37,905 nt of DNA from Verrucomicrobiota bacterium (lineage in GTDB: Bacteria > Verrucomicrobiota > Verrucomicrobiia > Limisphaerales > UBA9464). The notes beneath the pieces were generated by a model that worked only from the letters and a program-made list of their open reading frames with translations, searched no databases and was not told the origin of the DNA. Below are positions 24,626 through 33,170 of this stretch, one piece after another. The stretch is taken from the NCBI GenBank assembly GCA_947471985.1, contig CANIZL010000064.1:1-37905 (forward strand), read 5' to 3'. Each line of letters begins with the position of its first letter. Position 1 is the first letter of the stretch. The translations under genes and the position numbers were made by a program.

Positions 24626-25652
24626 ACCCATTCGGATCGTCGGCGGCGGACTGTCGGGTTTGACCCTGGGGATTGGTCTGCGTCTGCGGGGAATTCCCAC
24701 CACAATATTCGAGGCGGGCGGCTATCCACGACATCGCGTCTGTGGGGAATTCATCAGCGGACGCGGCTTGGCTTCGTTGGACCGGCTCGGTTTGCTGCCG
24801 GGCATCGTCGACCAGGGAGCCCGCTCCCTGACCACCAGCTCATTCTTCTCCCCGGGCAACCCGCCGATTCGAAATCCTCTGCCGCAAACCGCGTTGGGTA
24901 TTTCCCGTTTTGCCCTCGATGACTGGCTCGGTCAGGAATTTCAGCGACTCGGCGGTGACCTGCGCACCGGAGAACGCTGGCACGAAGATTTCAGTGACGG
25001 AATCGTCCGGGCCAGCGGAAGGCGCGCCGAAGCGAAGTCCGATGGCTGGCGGTGGTTTGGCCTCAAGGTTCATGTGACCGACCTGCCACTGACCGCCGAT
25101 CTCGAAATGCACCTGCTGCCTTCGGGTTACGTCGGGTTGGTTCGTTTGGCGGACGGGCAGGTCAACGTCTGTGGCTTGTTCCGGAGTGCCACGGCCATCC
25201 CCGACCTGGCCCGGCGTTGGCGCGAGTGGTTGTTTGGTTCGCCCGGCTCCGAGCTGCAGTCCCGCCTGGCCCAAGCCCGGGTCCAGGAGGAATCCTTTTG
25301 CACCGTGGCGGGGCTGTCTCTGTCTCCACGGTTGGCGCGCGACCACCCGGAAATGTGCGTGGGCGATGCCCTGACCATGATCCCACCGCTCACCGGCAAC
25401 GGGATGTCGATGGCCTTCGAATCCGCAGAACTGGCGCTGGCACCTTTGGAAAGGTTCTGCCACGGAGATTGGTCCTGGCCCCAGGCCCAACGGGAGATTG
25501 CCGACGCCAGTGACGCCACCTTCCGCCGTCGACTCCGCTGGGCCCGCTGGGTGCAATCGGCGCAATTTTGCGCCCCCGCCCGTGCCACCCTCCTCTGGTT
25601 GGTAGCGCAATCCCAACCCGTATGGCGTGGGCTCTTCGCGCAGACCCGATGA
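24618..25652 (+). CDS. FAD-dependent oxidoreductase/hydroxylase
   Basis: A 344-aa flavoprotein starting with a perfect dinucleotide-binding motif (IRIVGGGLSGLTLGIGLR), then the ...YPRHRVCGEFISG segment typical of geranylgeranyl-reductase-like/FAD-monooxygenase proteins, and the second FAD motif CVGDALTMIPPLTGNGMSMA (from ~residue 250), which binds the ribityl chain. It starts 8 nt inside the methyltransferase gene, so coupled expression is likely. In alkylresorcinol clusters a flavoprotein hydroxylates the ring to a hydroquinone; it could instead reduce a double bond. This is the last gene of the operon. Confidence 0.88.
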   Translation: MTKPIRIVGGGLSGLTLGIGLRLRGIPTTIFEAGGYPRHRVCGEFISGRGLASLDRLGLLPGIVDQGARSLTTSSFFSPGNPPIRNPLPQTALGISRFALDDWLGQEFQRLGGDLRTGERWHEDFSDGIVRASGRRAEAKSDGWRWFGLKVHVTDLPLTADLEMHLLPSGYVGLVRLADGQVNVCGLFRSATAIPDLARRWREWLFGSPGSELQSRLAQARVQEESFCTVAGLSLSPRLARDHPEMCVGDALTMIPPLTGNGMSMAFESAELALAPLERFCHGDWSWPQAQREIADASDATFRRRLRWARWVQSAQFCAPARATLLWLVAQSQPVWRGLFAQTR

Positions 25653-25871
25653 ACCCCAACCCGGCCAGGGTCAACCGCACTTCTCCGGTGCAAATCCCCC
25701 CAATAAAACCCGCTCAATATACTGATATTAAACACGTTAAATGAACTTCACCTACCCGAAATTACTCCTTTTCCTTAGACCAACTCCAACGCGACCAAGG
25801 GGAGCATATTCCCCCCTTTTTTCTAAAAAGATCTTGCCCGTGGCGACGAGTCCTGCCTAACCTGCCGCGTC
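25653..25871. other. AT-richer spacer after the type III PKS operon
   Basis: No gene is seen. The stretch is distinctly richer in A+T than its neighbours (for example near 25700-25745). It probably holds the terminator listed separately and the promoter of the PEP-CTERM gene, but I cannot identify a convincing -35/-10 pair. Confidence 0.5.
25797..25822 (+). terminator. Intrinsic terminator-like hairpin
   Basis: The arms AAGGGGA and TCCCC(CC)TT pair around a 6-nt loop, with two extra C bulged, and run into a T-rich tail (six T at 25817-25822). It lies ~145 nt past the FAD oxidoreductase gene and ~50 nt before the PEP-CTERM gene, and would separate the two transcripts. Confidence 0.6.
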
Positions 25872-26654
25872 ATGGAATCAAACAAGGATATGAATTCGGG
25901 CTTGCGGATGGGTACAACTACCCGTTTATCGCAAGCGATTAAACTTTCCGTTTTGGCGATGGGTGCAATGGCGGTCGCGCATGCGGCCACCATCAGCATC
26001 TCGAAGTACGACATGCTGAACGGCGAAGGTGTTGCTACGGGCGGCACCCTCAACAACTATTGGGACCAGAAGTACAATGGAGTCGCGGTGCCCAATACCT
26101 CCACGGACAAAGCTCCCCTGAGCGGCGGCGTGGGTGACCTCACGGACGGAACCATTCCGACGTTGCACTGGTCCAACACGGGTGTGGAAAGCGCGGCCGG
26201 CGCGGGTCCTTATGTGGGCTGGTTTACCATCGATCCGCTCATCACTTTCCAGTTCGCCAACGGCTACCACAGCAATGTGTCGATTGATCTGTATCTGGAC
26301 GACACCGACAACACCGGTAAGGTCAATTTGCCGTCCCTCATCACGGTGACGGGCTATGACCCCATCCTGAATTTGCCAACGACTGTGAGCCTTACGCCCA
26401 CCGATACTTTGTCGGACCAATCTACCGGCCCGAAGAAGATCACGCTTACCTTCGATCCGAGCTTCATCACCCAGAAGGTTGAAGTCAATCTTACACGGGG
26501 TACTCAGAACTCTCCCAACGCTTCTTGGATCATGCTGGCCGAAGCTCAATTCCAAGGTGTTGAAGTTCCTGAAACGGGTACTTGGGCCGCCCTCGGTCTG
26601 GGCGCGGTAGCGCTCCTGCAGGTTGGCCGCCGCGCGCGCGCCTCCCGCAAGTAA
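25872..26654 (+). CDS. PEP-CTERM sorting-domain protein
   Basis: A 260-aa exported protein. The signal peptide (RLSQAIKLSVLAMGAMAVAHA) is followed by a beta-rich, Asn/Asp/Thr-rich mature region beginning ATISISKYD. The C-terminus has the PEP-CTERM architecture: VPETGTW, a hydrophobic helix ending in LLQVG, and a terminal RR/R/RK cluster. Such proteins are recognised by exosortase and handled during export of exopolysaccharide or surface material; no exosortase gene is in this window. The motif is VPET rather than the commoner VPEP. I recognise no named domain in the mature part. Confidence 0.85.
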   Translation: MESNKDMNSGLRMGTTTRLSQAIKLSVLAMGAMAVAHAATISISKYDMLNGEGVATGGTLNNYWDQKYNGVAVPNTSTDKAPLSGGVGDLTDGTIPTLHWSNTGVESAAGAGPYVGWFTIDPLITFQFANGYHSNVSIDLYLDDTDNTGKVNLPSLITVTGYDPILNLPTTVSLTPTDTLSDQSTGPKKITLTFDPSFITQKVEVNLTRGTQNSPNASWIMLAEAQFQGVEVPETGTWAALGLGAVALLQVGRRARASRK

Positions 26655-26679
26655 TTGGTCCTAGGGCCTTTCAACAATT

Positions 26680-26716
26680 CCCGCGTCGGAGCTTCCATGG
26701 GCTCCACGCGGGTTTT
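26680..26716 (+). terminator. Rho-independent terminator after PEP-CTERM gene
   Basis: A stem of CCCGCGT-C-GGAGC paired with GCTCC-ACGCGGG (one bulged C, loop TTCCATGG) is followed by TTTT and, after GC, another five T. It begins 26 nt past the stop codon. Confidence 0.88.
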
Positions 26717-26772
26717 GCTTTTTCCGGGGGCAGGTTTCAGGCCGGAACGCGGGCCGGGTACTCGCCCGATCA

Positions 26773-26810
26773 GCCGGGAGATCAGCCATCTCCCGGCGCC
26801 GCAGCGCCGG
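26773..26810. repeat. Two overlapping mutually exclusive hairpins
   Basis: The first hairpin pairs GCCGGGAGA (26773-26781) with TCTCCCGGC (26789-26797). The second pairs CCGGCGC (26793-26799) with GCGCCGG (26804-26810). They share 26793-26797 and cannot form at once. They lie 12 nt beyond the end of the minus-strand czcA gene. No T-tract follows on either strand. Confidence 0.55.
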
Positions 26811-26821
26811 TAATGGCCAGC

Positions 26822-29800
26822 TCAAACACCCGAAGCAGCGATTGCGAGCCGGGCGTTTTCCGTCCGCTGCTCAAACCGGGCGTACAATACCGGTAAGAGG
26901 ACCAGTGTCAGGAACGTGGACGAGAGGATTCCACCAATGACCACCGTGGCCAACGGGCGCTGAACTTCCGCCCCCGCCCCCGTCGCCAGCGCCATCGGCA
27001 GAAACCCCAAACTGGCCACCGCCGCCGTCATCAACACGGGACGTAACCGGGTGATCGCCCCTTCCAGGACAGCTTCCAGCAGATTCCTCCCCTCCTCCCG
27101 GAGTTCATTAAAGTAGCTGACCAGGACAACTCCATTAAGCACAGCCACGCCACTCAGCGCGATGAATCCGACCGCCGCGGTAATGCTGAACGGCATGTCG
27201 CGCAGCCACAGCGCAAAAATCCCCCCCGTCAGCGCCAGCGGGATGCCGGTATAGACCAGGAGCGCCTGGCGCACGCTGCCGAAGGCCATGAAGATGAGCA
27301 CAAAGATGAACAGCAGGGCGGCCGGCACCACCAGAGCCAATCGGGCCCGGGCTTCCACCAAATGCTGGAACTGCCCGCCAAACTCCAGCGTGTAGCCCTC
27401 CGGCAAGGGCACCTGCCGCCGCAATTCCGCCTGAGCGGTCCGCACAAAGCCCTCCACGTCGCTGGTCTTCAAATTCACCATCAACGCCGCCCGTCGCTTG
27501 CCATCGTCGCGGCGGATGGGTTCCACGCTCTCGACCGCCTTCAATTCCGTCAGTTCCCCAAGCGTAAGCAGGCCCGTCTCCCCCACTCGCACCGGCAATG
27601 CCCGGATCTGTTCCCAATCCTCCCGCAATTCTCCGCGCAGCCGCACCACGATGTCGTGGACATGTTGATCATGCTGCATCTGTCCGACAGTGCGCCCGGC
27701 CAGGGCCGTCGCGATGGCACTGTTTACCGCGGCCGTCGGCAGATTGTGACGCACCAATGCGTCCCGCCGGACCGCCAGCGTCAGCATCGGGGAGCGCCCC
27801 TCCGTCTCCAACTCCACCTCCGCCGCGCCCGGCAGCTTTTGCAGCGTCGCGCGTACCCGATTGGCCAAAGGTTCCAGCACATCGAAATCCGGGCCGAATA
27901 GTTTCACGGATAGATCCGCCCGCACCCCCTCCAGCATTTCATTGAACCGCATTTCAATCGGTTGCGCGATGATCAGGTCCGTGTTGGTCATGTGGGTCCG
28001 AATTTCCCGGCCAATTTGCTCGGCGAGTTCCACCTTTGTCGGAGTGCGCCCGTCCACCTTTCGCCACGTGGAACGGGGTTGGTAGCTCACATAAAAGTCG
28101 GCCTCGTTCGCGGGCATCGGATCCGTGGCCACGGCCGCCGTACCAATCCGCGAAAACAATTCCGCCACCTCGGGAAACTTCGACCGCACGAGGCGCTCCG
28201 TTTGCAGCTGATCCGCCACCGACGCTTCCAGACTCTGCCCCACGGGGCGGTAAAGCATCATGGTGGTGGACCCTTCATCGAGTTTGGGCACAAACTCCGA
28301 CCCCAGCTTCGTAAAGGTGAAGACCGAAGCGGCAAAAATCGCGCCGGCACCGGCCGCCACCGCCCACCGCCACCGCAACGCCCGTTGCAGTGTGGCCGAG
28401 TAGGCGGACTTCATCAGCCGCACCAAAACATTGTCTTTTTCACTGATCTTCCCGCGCAGAAACCACGCGCACAGCACCGGCATCAGCGTCACGGAAATAA
28501 CCAACGCTCCCCCGAGGGCCAGCATCACCGTCAGCGCCATCGGCCGGAACATCTTGCCCTCGATGCCCGTCAGACTGAGCAGCGGGAGATAGACGACCGA
28601 AATGATGAGCACGCCGAAAAACATCGGGCTGCCCATCTGGCGGGCAGCACTCAAGACCGTGTGCGCCTGTTCTTCCACGGTCAGCGAACGGCCCAGGCGG
28701 TGCTGCCGATGCCCCAGCTGGCGGACGATGTTTTCGACGATTACCACCGCGCCATCAATGATGAGACCGAAATCCACGGCCCCCAGACTCATCAGATTTC
28801 CCGAAATGCCCAGCCGCGTCATGCCGATCAACGCGCACAGGAATGAGAGCGGAATCGCGCAAGCTACGATCAACGCGGCCCGCCAGTTACCGAGCAGGGC
28901 CAGGAGCACCAGAACTACGAATAGCGCTCCTTCCAGCAGGTTCTTCTTCACGGTCGTGACCGTGCGATCCACGAGTTCAGAGCGATCGTACTTCACCCGG
29001 ACTTCCATTCCGGCGGGCATCAGCGCCTGCAATTCCTTCAGCCGCTCGCCCACCCGATGGGCGACAATCCGGCTGTTTTCGCCCGCCAACATCATCGCCG
29101 TGCCCAGGACGGTTTCCTCGCCATTCTCTGTGGCCGCGCCCGTGCGCAATCCGGACCCGATAACCACCTCCGCCAGATCCCGGACCCGCAGCGGCGCCAC
29201 ACCCGCGCCAAATTTCACCGGCAAATCGGCGATCTCGGTCTCTGACTCCACCTTGCTCGCGGCCCGGACGATGAATTTGCGACCGCCCTGATTGATGATG
29301 CCGCCGCCCGCATTTTCCGTATTGGCCGCGAGAACATCCGCCAGCTCAGCGAAGGTCAGATTGGCGGCTTTCAGCTTCACCGGGTCCGGTTGCACCACCA
29401 CCTGGCGCTCCTTGCCGCCAATGGAATTCACTTCGGCGAGGCCGGGCGTGGCCCGCAGAAACGGTTTCACCACGAATTCCTGCGTCTCGTAGAGTTCCAT
29501 GAGTTGCTCGGTCGCCGTCGCGGGCCGGTTCGTCGCATCCGCCCGCCAGGCCACTGTGTAGTAGAGGATTTCACCCAGCCCGGTGGAGATGGGCGAGAGA
29601 CGGGGGGCAGCCCCGGCCGGCAGCCGATCCAGCACCCCTTGCATCCGTTCACTCACCAACTGGCGAGACCGGTAGATATCCACCCCATCGTCGAACTGGA
29701 GGGTCACTTGTGACAGGCCGAACTTGGTGATGGAGCGCATCTCCGTGACCCCCGGCAATCCGCCCAGTTCCATCTCGATGGGCCGCGTGACGCGCTGTTC

Positions 29801-29983
29801 CACTTCCTCCGGGGCCAGCGCCGGCACTTCGGTGTTCACCTGCACCTGGGGGCTGGTGATGTCTGGCACAGCGTCGATTGGCAGTTCCCGCGCCGACCAC
29901 AGGCCCACGCCGGCCAACAGGGCCACCCCCAGCACTACCAGCACCCGTTGGCGCAGGGAAAACTCAAGAATTTGGGAGATCAT
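26822..29983 (-). CDS. czcA: CzcA/CusA-type heavy-metal efflux RND pump
   Basis: A 1053-aa inner-membrane proton-driven transporter of the heavy-metal RND family. It has the N-terminal helix, large periplasmic porter loops, and the TM4 signature DFGLIIDGAVVIVEN, with Asp404, Asp410 and Glu417. That acidic pattern is the divalent-cation (Zn/Co/Cd, HME1) type rather than the Cu/Ag CusA type. The C-terminal part (ALTGGIFALWLRDMPFSITA, GFIALSGVAVLNGV) matches the family. It follows the TolC-like gene by 42 nt in the same direction. No membrane-fusion (CzcB) gene lies between or beside them. Confidence 0.95.
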   Translation of the reverse strand: MISQILEFSLRQRVLVVLGVALLAGVGLWSARELPIDAVPDITSPQVQVNTEVPALAPEEVEQRVTRPIEMELGGLPGVTEMRSITKFGLSQVTLQFDDGVDIYRSRQLVSERMQGVLDRLPAGAAPRLSPISTGLGEILYYTVAWRADATNRPATATEQLMELYETQEFVVKPFLRATPGLAEVNSIGGKERQVVVQPDPVKLKAANLTFAELADVLAANTENAGGGIINQGGRKFIVRAASKVESETEIADLPVKFGAGVAPLRVRDLAEVVIGSGLRTGAATENGEETVLGTAMMLAGENSRIVAHRVGERLKELQALMPAGMEVRVKYDRSELVDRTVTTVKKNLLEGALFVVLVLLALLGNWRAALIVACAIPLSFLCALIGMTRLGISGNLMSLGAVDFGLIIDGAVVIVENIVRQLGHRQHRLGRSLTVEEQAHTVLSAARQMGSPMFFGVLIISVVYLPLLSLTGIEGKMFRPMALTVMLALGGALVISVTLMPVLCAWFLRGKISEKDNVLVRLMKSAYSATLQRALRWRWAVAAGAGAIFAASVFTFTKLGSEFVPKLDEGSTTMMLYRPVGQSLEASVADQLQTERLVRSKFPEVAELFSRIGTAAVATDPMPANEADFYVSYQPRSTWRKVDGRTPTKVELAEQIGREIRTHMTNTDLIIAQPIEMRFNEMLEGVRADLSVKLFGPDFDVLEPLANRVRATLQKLPGAAEVELETEGRSPMLTLAVRRDALVRHNLPTAAVNSAIATALAGRTVGQMQHDQHVHDIVVRLRGELREDWEQIRALPVRVGETGLLTLGELTELKAVESVEPIRRDDGKRRAALMVNLKTSDVEGFVRTAQAELRRQVPLPEGYTLEFGGQFQHLVEARARLALVVPAALLFIFVLIFMAFGSVRQALLVYTGIPLALTGGIFALWLRDMPFSITAAVGFIALSGVAVLNGVVLVSYFNELREEGRNLLEAVLEGAITRLRPVLMTAAVASLGFLPMALATGAGAEVQRPLATVVIGGILSSTFLTLVLLPVLYARFEQRTENARLAIAASGV

Positions 29984-30025
29984 CGTAATGACGAAAAAGG
30001 GGACATCTTTACCAAGGTCAGGCGC

Positions 30026-31315
30026 TCACCGCGTGGGCGCAGCAGCCTTGTCCGTGGCGTCCAGCCAGGGGAGCCCGGTGAGTTCTTCGAGTTCGGCCGC
30101 CGCCGCCATCGCTTCGCGACGCGTATCCAGCAGGGCTTCCACCGCGTCCAGATACTGCTTCTGCAGTTCCACGTAGGTGGTCGCGGGAACCGCAGCCAGC
30201 CGATAGTGCCGATCCGCCAACTCCGCCGCCTCCGCAAATTGCCGCACCGAATCGGCCCGCCATTGGGCCATTTCGGCGCGTTTCGTTTCGTAGGCGTGGG
30301 CGGAGGAAATCACCCGGCGCTCCAGGTCCCGGCGGGTGGTATTGAGGATCGTCTCAGCCTGCACCTGACGAGCCCGGGCGGCTTCCACGGGGGCCGCGTT
30401 TCCGCGCCAGAGTGGCAGGGGAAAGGAAATACCCACGCCCACGATCTGATCGCGCCCCCCCGCATTCTCCTCGCTGAACTGCGGCCCCACTTTGAAGGCG
30501 GGCCAGCGTTCGTTGCGGGCCAGCAAGACCCGGAATCCCTGTTGTTCCAATTCCGCCGTACGCAGCCGCAGATCAAAATTGTTCGTCAGGGTCGCTGCCA
30601 GCAGGACCTCCAGCGGAAGCGCGGCCGGCAGTTCCCCTTCCGCCACTGCCACCTCGAGCGGCGCATCGGTGGGCCGTCCCAATAACTGGTTTAAAGCGAG
30701 ACGCGCGTCATTTGCCAGCAACGCCGCCTCGGTCGACCGACGGCGCAAACTGACCTCCGTGGCCTCCAGAATGCGGAGCTCCAACTGCGGCGCAATTCCC
30801 GCCGGATCCCGCTGCACCAGAACGTCGCGCAACGCCCGATAACGCCCCGCCACTTCGCGAGCGACCCGGGCCTTTTCGTCGGCCGCGGCCAGCGCGTGCG
30901 CCTGGCCGCGCACCCGCGCCGTCAGGGCCAACTGGAAACGCGACAATCCCAATTCCGCCAGCACCATGTCCCGATTCGCGATGGCTTTCCGCAGGCCGAT
31001 CCGGCCCGGCCATTCAAACGTCTGACTCACACCCACGCTCCAGGCGACGCCTTCGCCGGCAAGTTGCCCCAGCGAATCCTGCGTCCGCTTTTGCCCCACG
31101 CTACCACTCACCTCCGGCGGTGCCCATCGACCCGCGGTAATCCGCGAAGCCCGGGCCGCGGCCAACTCCGCTTCATAGAGCCGGAGTTCGGGATTGTTCT
31201 CGCGCGCCTCCCGGATCAGAGCGGCGGCGGGCACGATCGGCAGATTCGTACGGGTTTCCGCACCGGCGGACAACATCAACACCATCCAACAAACAGATTT
31301 CAGGGAAATTTTCAT
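30026..31315 (-). CDS. czcC: TolC/CzcC-type outer-membrane efflux protein
   Basis: A 429-aa outer-membrane channel component. After a signal peptide (KISLKSVCWMVLMLSAGA) it shows long amphipathic helices and two repeated OEP domains: around NNPELRLYEAELAAARAS in the first half, and TNNFDLRLRTAELEQQGFRV plus YVELQKQYLDAVEALLD in the second. The segment SVGVSQTFEWPGR, and its repeat VGVGISFPLPLWRGN, mark the beta-barrel strands. The Met at 31315 is the better start because the signal peptide follows directly. It should dock with the czcA pump through an adaptor that is missing here. Confidence 0.92.
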   Translation of the reverse strand: MKISLKSVCWMVLMLSAGAETRTNLPIVPAAALIREARENNPELRLYEAELAAARASRITAGRWAPPEVSGSVGQKRTQDSLGQLAGEGVAWSVGVSQTFEWPGRIGLRKAIANRDMVLAELGLSRFQLALTARVRGQAHALAAADEKARVAREVAGRYRALRDVLVQRDPAGIAPQLELRILEATEVSLRRRSTEAALLANDARLALNQLLGRPTDAPLEVAVAEGELPAALPLEVLLAATLTNNFDLRLRTAELEQQGFRVLLARNERWPAFKVGPQFSEENAGGRDQIVGVGISFPLPLWRGNAAPVEAARARQVQAETILNTTRRDLERRVISSAHAYETKRAEMAQWRADSVRQFAEAAELADRHYRLAAVPATTYVELQKQYLDAVEALLDTRREAMAAAAELEELTGLPWLDATDKAAAPTR

Positions 31316-31407
31316 GACCAACGATTGGGGAAATTCAAAACACGGCAGACCTAACCAGCGAAGAGGGAAAGCCCCGGAAACGCACCGTCAGGGTTTGCTC
31401 CAGGCAC

Positions 31408-31444
31408 AAAAAAACCGAACGCGGCACGGGAGTGCGCTCCGTTC
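31408..31444 (-). terminator. Rho-independent terminator between the small membrane protein gene and czcC
   Basis: Read on the minus strand, GAACG...CGTTC forms the outer stem and GCAC/GTGC the inner stem, with a T-tract (seven A at 31408-31414 on the plus strand) after it. It lies 15 nt past the stop of the gene at 31460, so that gene and czcC may be separate or attenuated transcripts. Confidence 0.7.
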
Positions 31445-31459
31445 AGGATGGCCGACCGA

Positions 31460-31951
31460 TCAAATCAGCAAGACGGTCGAACGTACGAGGGCCACCGCCG
31501 CTCCCAGAGGTGGATTCTCACCCAGCGACACCCGGGCTTTGGTCGGCGGAACCGGCAGGATCCACGCAAGGGCGGGCACAAACTCCGTGGGAATCTCCAC
31601 GCCATCCAGCGAAGGCAACGCGGGCCCGTCCGACTTCGCAGCGCCACCGCATTGGGCAAAGTCCAACACGTGATCGGGTTCACCGGGCGTGGAATACTGG
31701 GCGAAGAGCGTCACCGTCCGGGACAGGATACCATGGGCGTGCCCCACGTTGATGTCTCCCGCCTTTAGATCATGATGCAGAACGATCCGCACTCCGCCGG
31801 GAGTCGACGCCATCGTCACTCGATGCTCAGCGCCCAGCCACGCCAATAAGGCCGCCCCGCCGGGAACCAGCACCGTCGCCGTGCAAAGATAGGCCAGCAG
31901 ACACAGCATCGCCCCAAGGCAACGGAAGCTGGCTTTAAATTGCGCGTACAT
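31460..31951 (-). CDS. Small membrane protein with histidine-rich segment
   Basis: A 163-aa protein with an N-terminal hydrophobic stretch (residues ~9-42, CLGAMLCLLAYLCTATVLVP) that could be an anchor or long signal. The following region contains HHDLKAGDINVGHAHG and DHVLDFAQCGG, a His/Asp/Cys set that could bind metal. It sits upstream of the metal-efflux genes in the same direction, so a periplasmic metal-binding accessory role is plausible. I recognise no family. The start at 31951 is a choice; the frame is open to 32077 but the extra residues look non-coding. Confidence 0.55.
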   Translation of the reverse strand: MYAQFKASFRCLGAMLCLLAYLCTATVLVPGGAALLAWLGAEHRVTMASTPGGVRIVLHHDLKAGDINVGHAHGILSRTVTLFAQYSTPGEPDHVLDFAQCGGAAKSDGPALPSLDGVEIPTEFVPALAWILPVPPTKARVSLGENPPLGAAVALVRSTVLLI

Positions 31952-32049
31952 GACGAATTTCTGACCGGACCCCATCCCGACCGGACTACGCCGCCAACTA
32001 TTCAACCGTTTTGCCGAGACGCAACCCAGGCCTTTGCGCCCGCCAACCA

Positions 32050-32739
32050 TCAGTCCATCAGCGCCGGGATGTGACACCCCACCGCCCGGCTCACGTTCGT
32101 CGCCGGTCGACGCCCGGCCAGGACCGCCTCCAGAGCCGCCTCCAGATCCCGCACTGTGGGCTCGGCCCGGAGCACCCCCAAGGCGACATATCGGTCATCG
32201 ATGCGCCCGCGATACACCTGCTCGCCGGATGCCAAATACACCGCCGCCTCGGGCGTGACAGTCACTCCGGTCCGCTGCACCAGCACCTGCCGCGGATCGC
32301 GAACGATCCCCCCCTCCAAACCATAGTCCCGGGCATGGTTCCGGATCGATTCCGCCGATTCGTCCGCCGCCGGATGCACCCACCAAAAGCGCACCCCCTG
32401 CGGGGAAAAAAGCGCCTGCAAACGCCGAAGCTCGGGCGCGTAGCGGTTCGCTATCGGACAATCGTTACTGAGAAAAATTAAAACGACCGCCTTCGAATCG
32501 CTCTGCGCTAAGGGATCCACCGGGTGCCCGCTTAAGTCGAGGACTCCACGGAGCGGAGCCGCAGGTCGAGAGATACCGGAAGGCGCCAGCGATCGAGCCC
32601 CCGCGCCCTCGCGCTGGCAACCGCCCTCGCCCAACAGCACCAGCCCGGCTGCCACGCCCCAAGCAAACGAACGCCACGAAACACCGCCACCGACGCCTCT
32701 TGTCGACGACAATTCGCTGTTGGATGGCCGCGGCATCAT
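32050..32739 (-). CDS. Redoxin/peroxiredoxin-like lipoprotein
   Basis: A 229-aa thioredoxin-fold protein. A hydrophobic N-terminus ends in a possible lipobox (LGEGGC, Cys41), so it may be anchored in the envelope. The redoxin core is VVLIFLSNDCPIANRYAPEL with a single active-site Cys94 in SNDCPIANRY; the CxxC pair of classic thioredoxins is absent. The C-terminus ends with RAVGCHIP, a Cys-containing tail I associate with redoxin proteins of Planctomycetes and Verrucomicrobia. It may use the two Cys as a distant redox pair (inference). The start at 32739 lies 17 nt after the release-factor-like gene. Confidence 0.72.
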   Translation of the reverse strand: MMPRPSNSELSSTRGVGGGVSWRSFAWGVAAGLVLLGEGGCQREGAGARSLAPSGISRPAAPLRGVLDLSGHPVDPLAQSDSKAVVLIFLSNDCPIANRYAPELRRLQALFSPQGVRFWWVHPAADESAESIRNHARDYGLEGGIVRDPRQVLVQRTGVTVTPEAAVYLASGEQVYRGRIDDRYVALGVLRAEPTVRDLEAALEAVLAGRRPATNVSRAVGCHIPALMD

Positions 32740-32756
32740 GGGGGGCCCGATCACGA

Positions 32757-33170
32757 TCAATCCGTGCCTGGCGACTTCCGGGTCTGCTTCTTTTGCGCCC
32801 GTCGCGATTTGTCGGCCAGCATTCGATTCTTGGCGCCCTGACTGGGTTTGCGTTTCTGCCGCCGCAACTTCTCGATCCGCGCCCGCTCCGCCGCCACCAA
32901 CTCCTTCCAGGTGGCCTCCAATTTGTCGAGTAACAACCAGCGGGCGGCCTGCCGGTTCAAACCCTGCTGTCGGCTTTCCTGGCATTTGACCTGCACGCCG
33001 CTGGGCCGGTGCCGCAACATGACGCAGGTCGACACCTTGTTCACATTCTGCCCGCCATTACCGCCGGACCGAACGAAGGACTCCTCCAAATCCTCTTCCC
33101 GCACGCCCAAAGCCGCCATGCGCTGGGTCAGCGGGTCAACCGGATCCATGCTGCTGAGGCTCGCACTCAT
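32757..33170 (-). CDS. RF-1-domain (GGQ) peptide chain release factor-like protein
   Basis: A 137-aa protein that keeps only the peptidyl-tRNA hydrolysis domain of class I release factors. The catalytic motif GGNGGQNVNK (GGQ at residues 39-41) is intact, and the C-terminus is a long Lys/Arg-rich tail. This architecture resembles ArfB/YaeJ and PrfH, which rescue stalled ribosomes without reading a stop codon. The codon-recognition domain is lacking. An internal Met at 33149 is a good alternative start. Which substrate state it recognises is unknown. Confidence 0.87.
   Translation of the reverse strand: MSASLSSMDPVDPLTQRMAALGVREEDLEESFVRSGGNGGQNVNKVSTCVMLRHRPSGVQVKCQESRQQGLNRQAARWLLLDKLEATWKELVAAERARIEKLRRQKRKPSQGAKNRMLADKSRRAQKKQTRKSPGTD

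Noticed and set aside
27962-28846. 294-codon plus-strand frame over czcA
   Set aside because: It is antisense to conserved RND transmembrane segments and shows no homology pattern.
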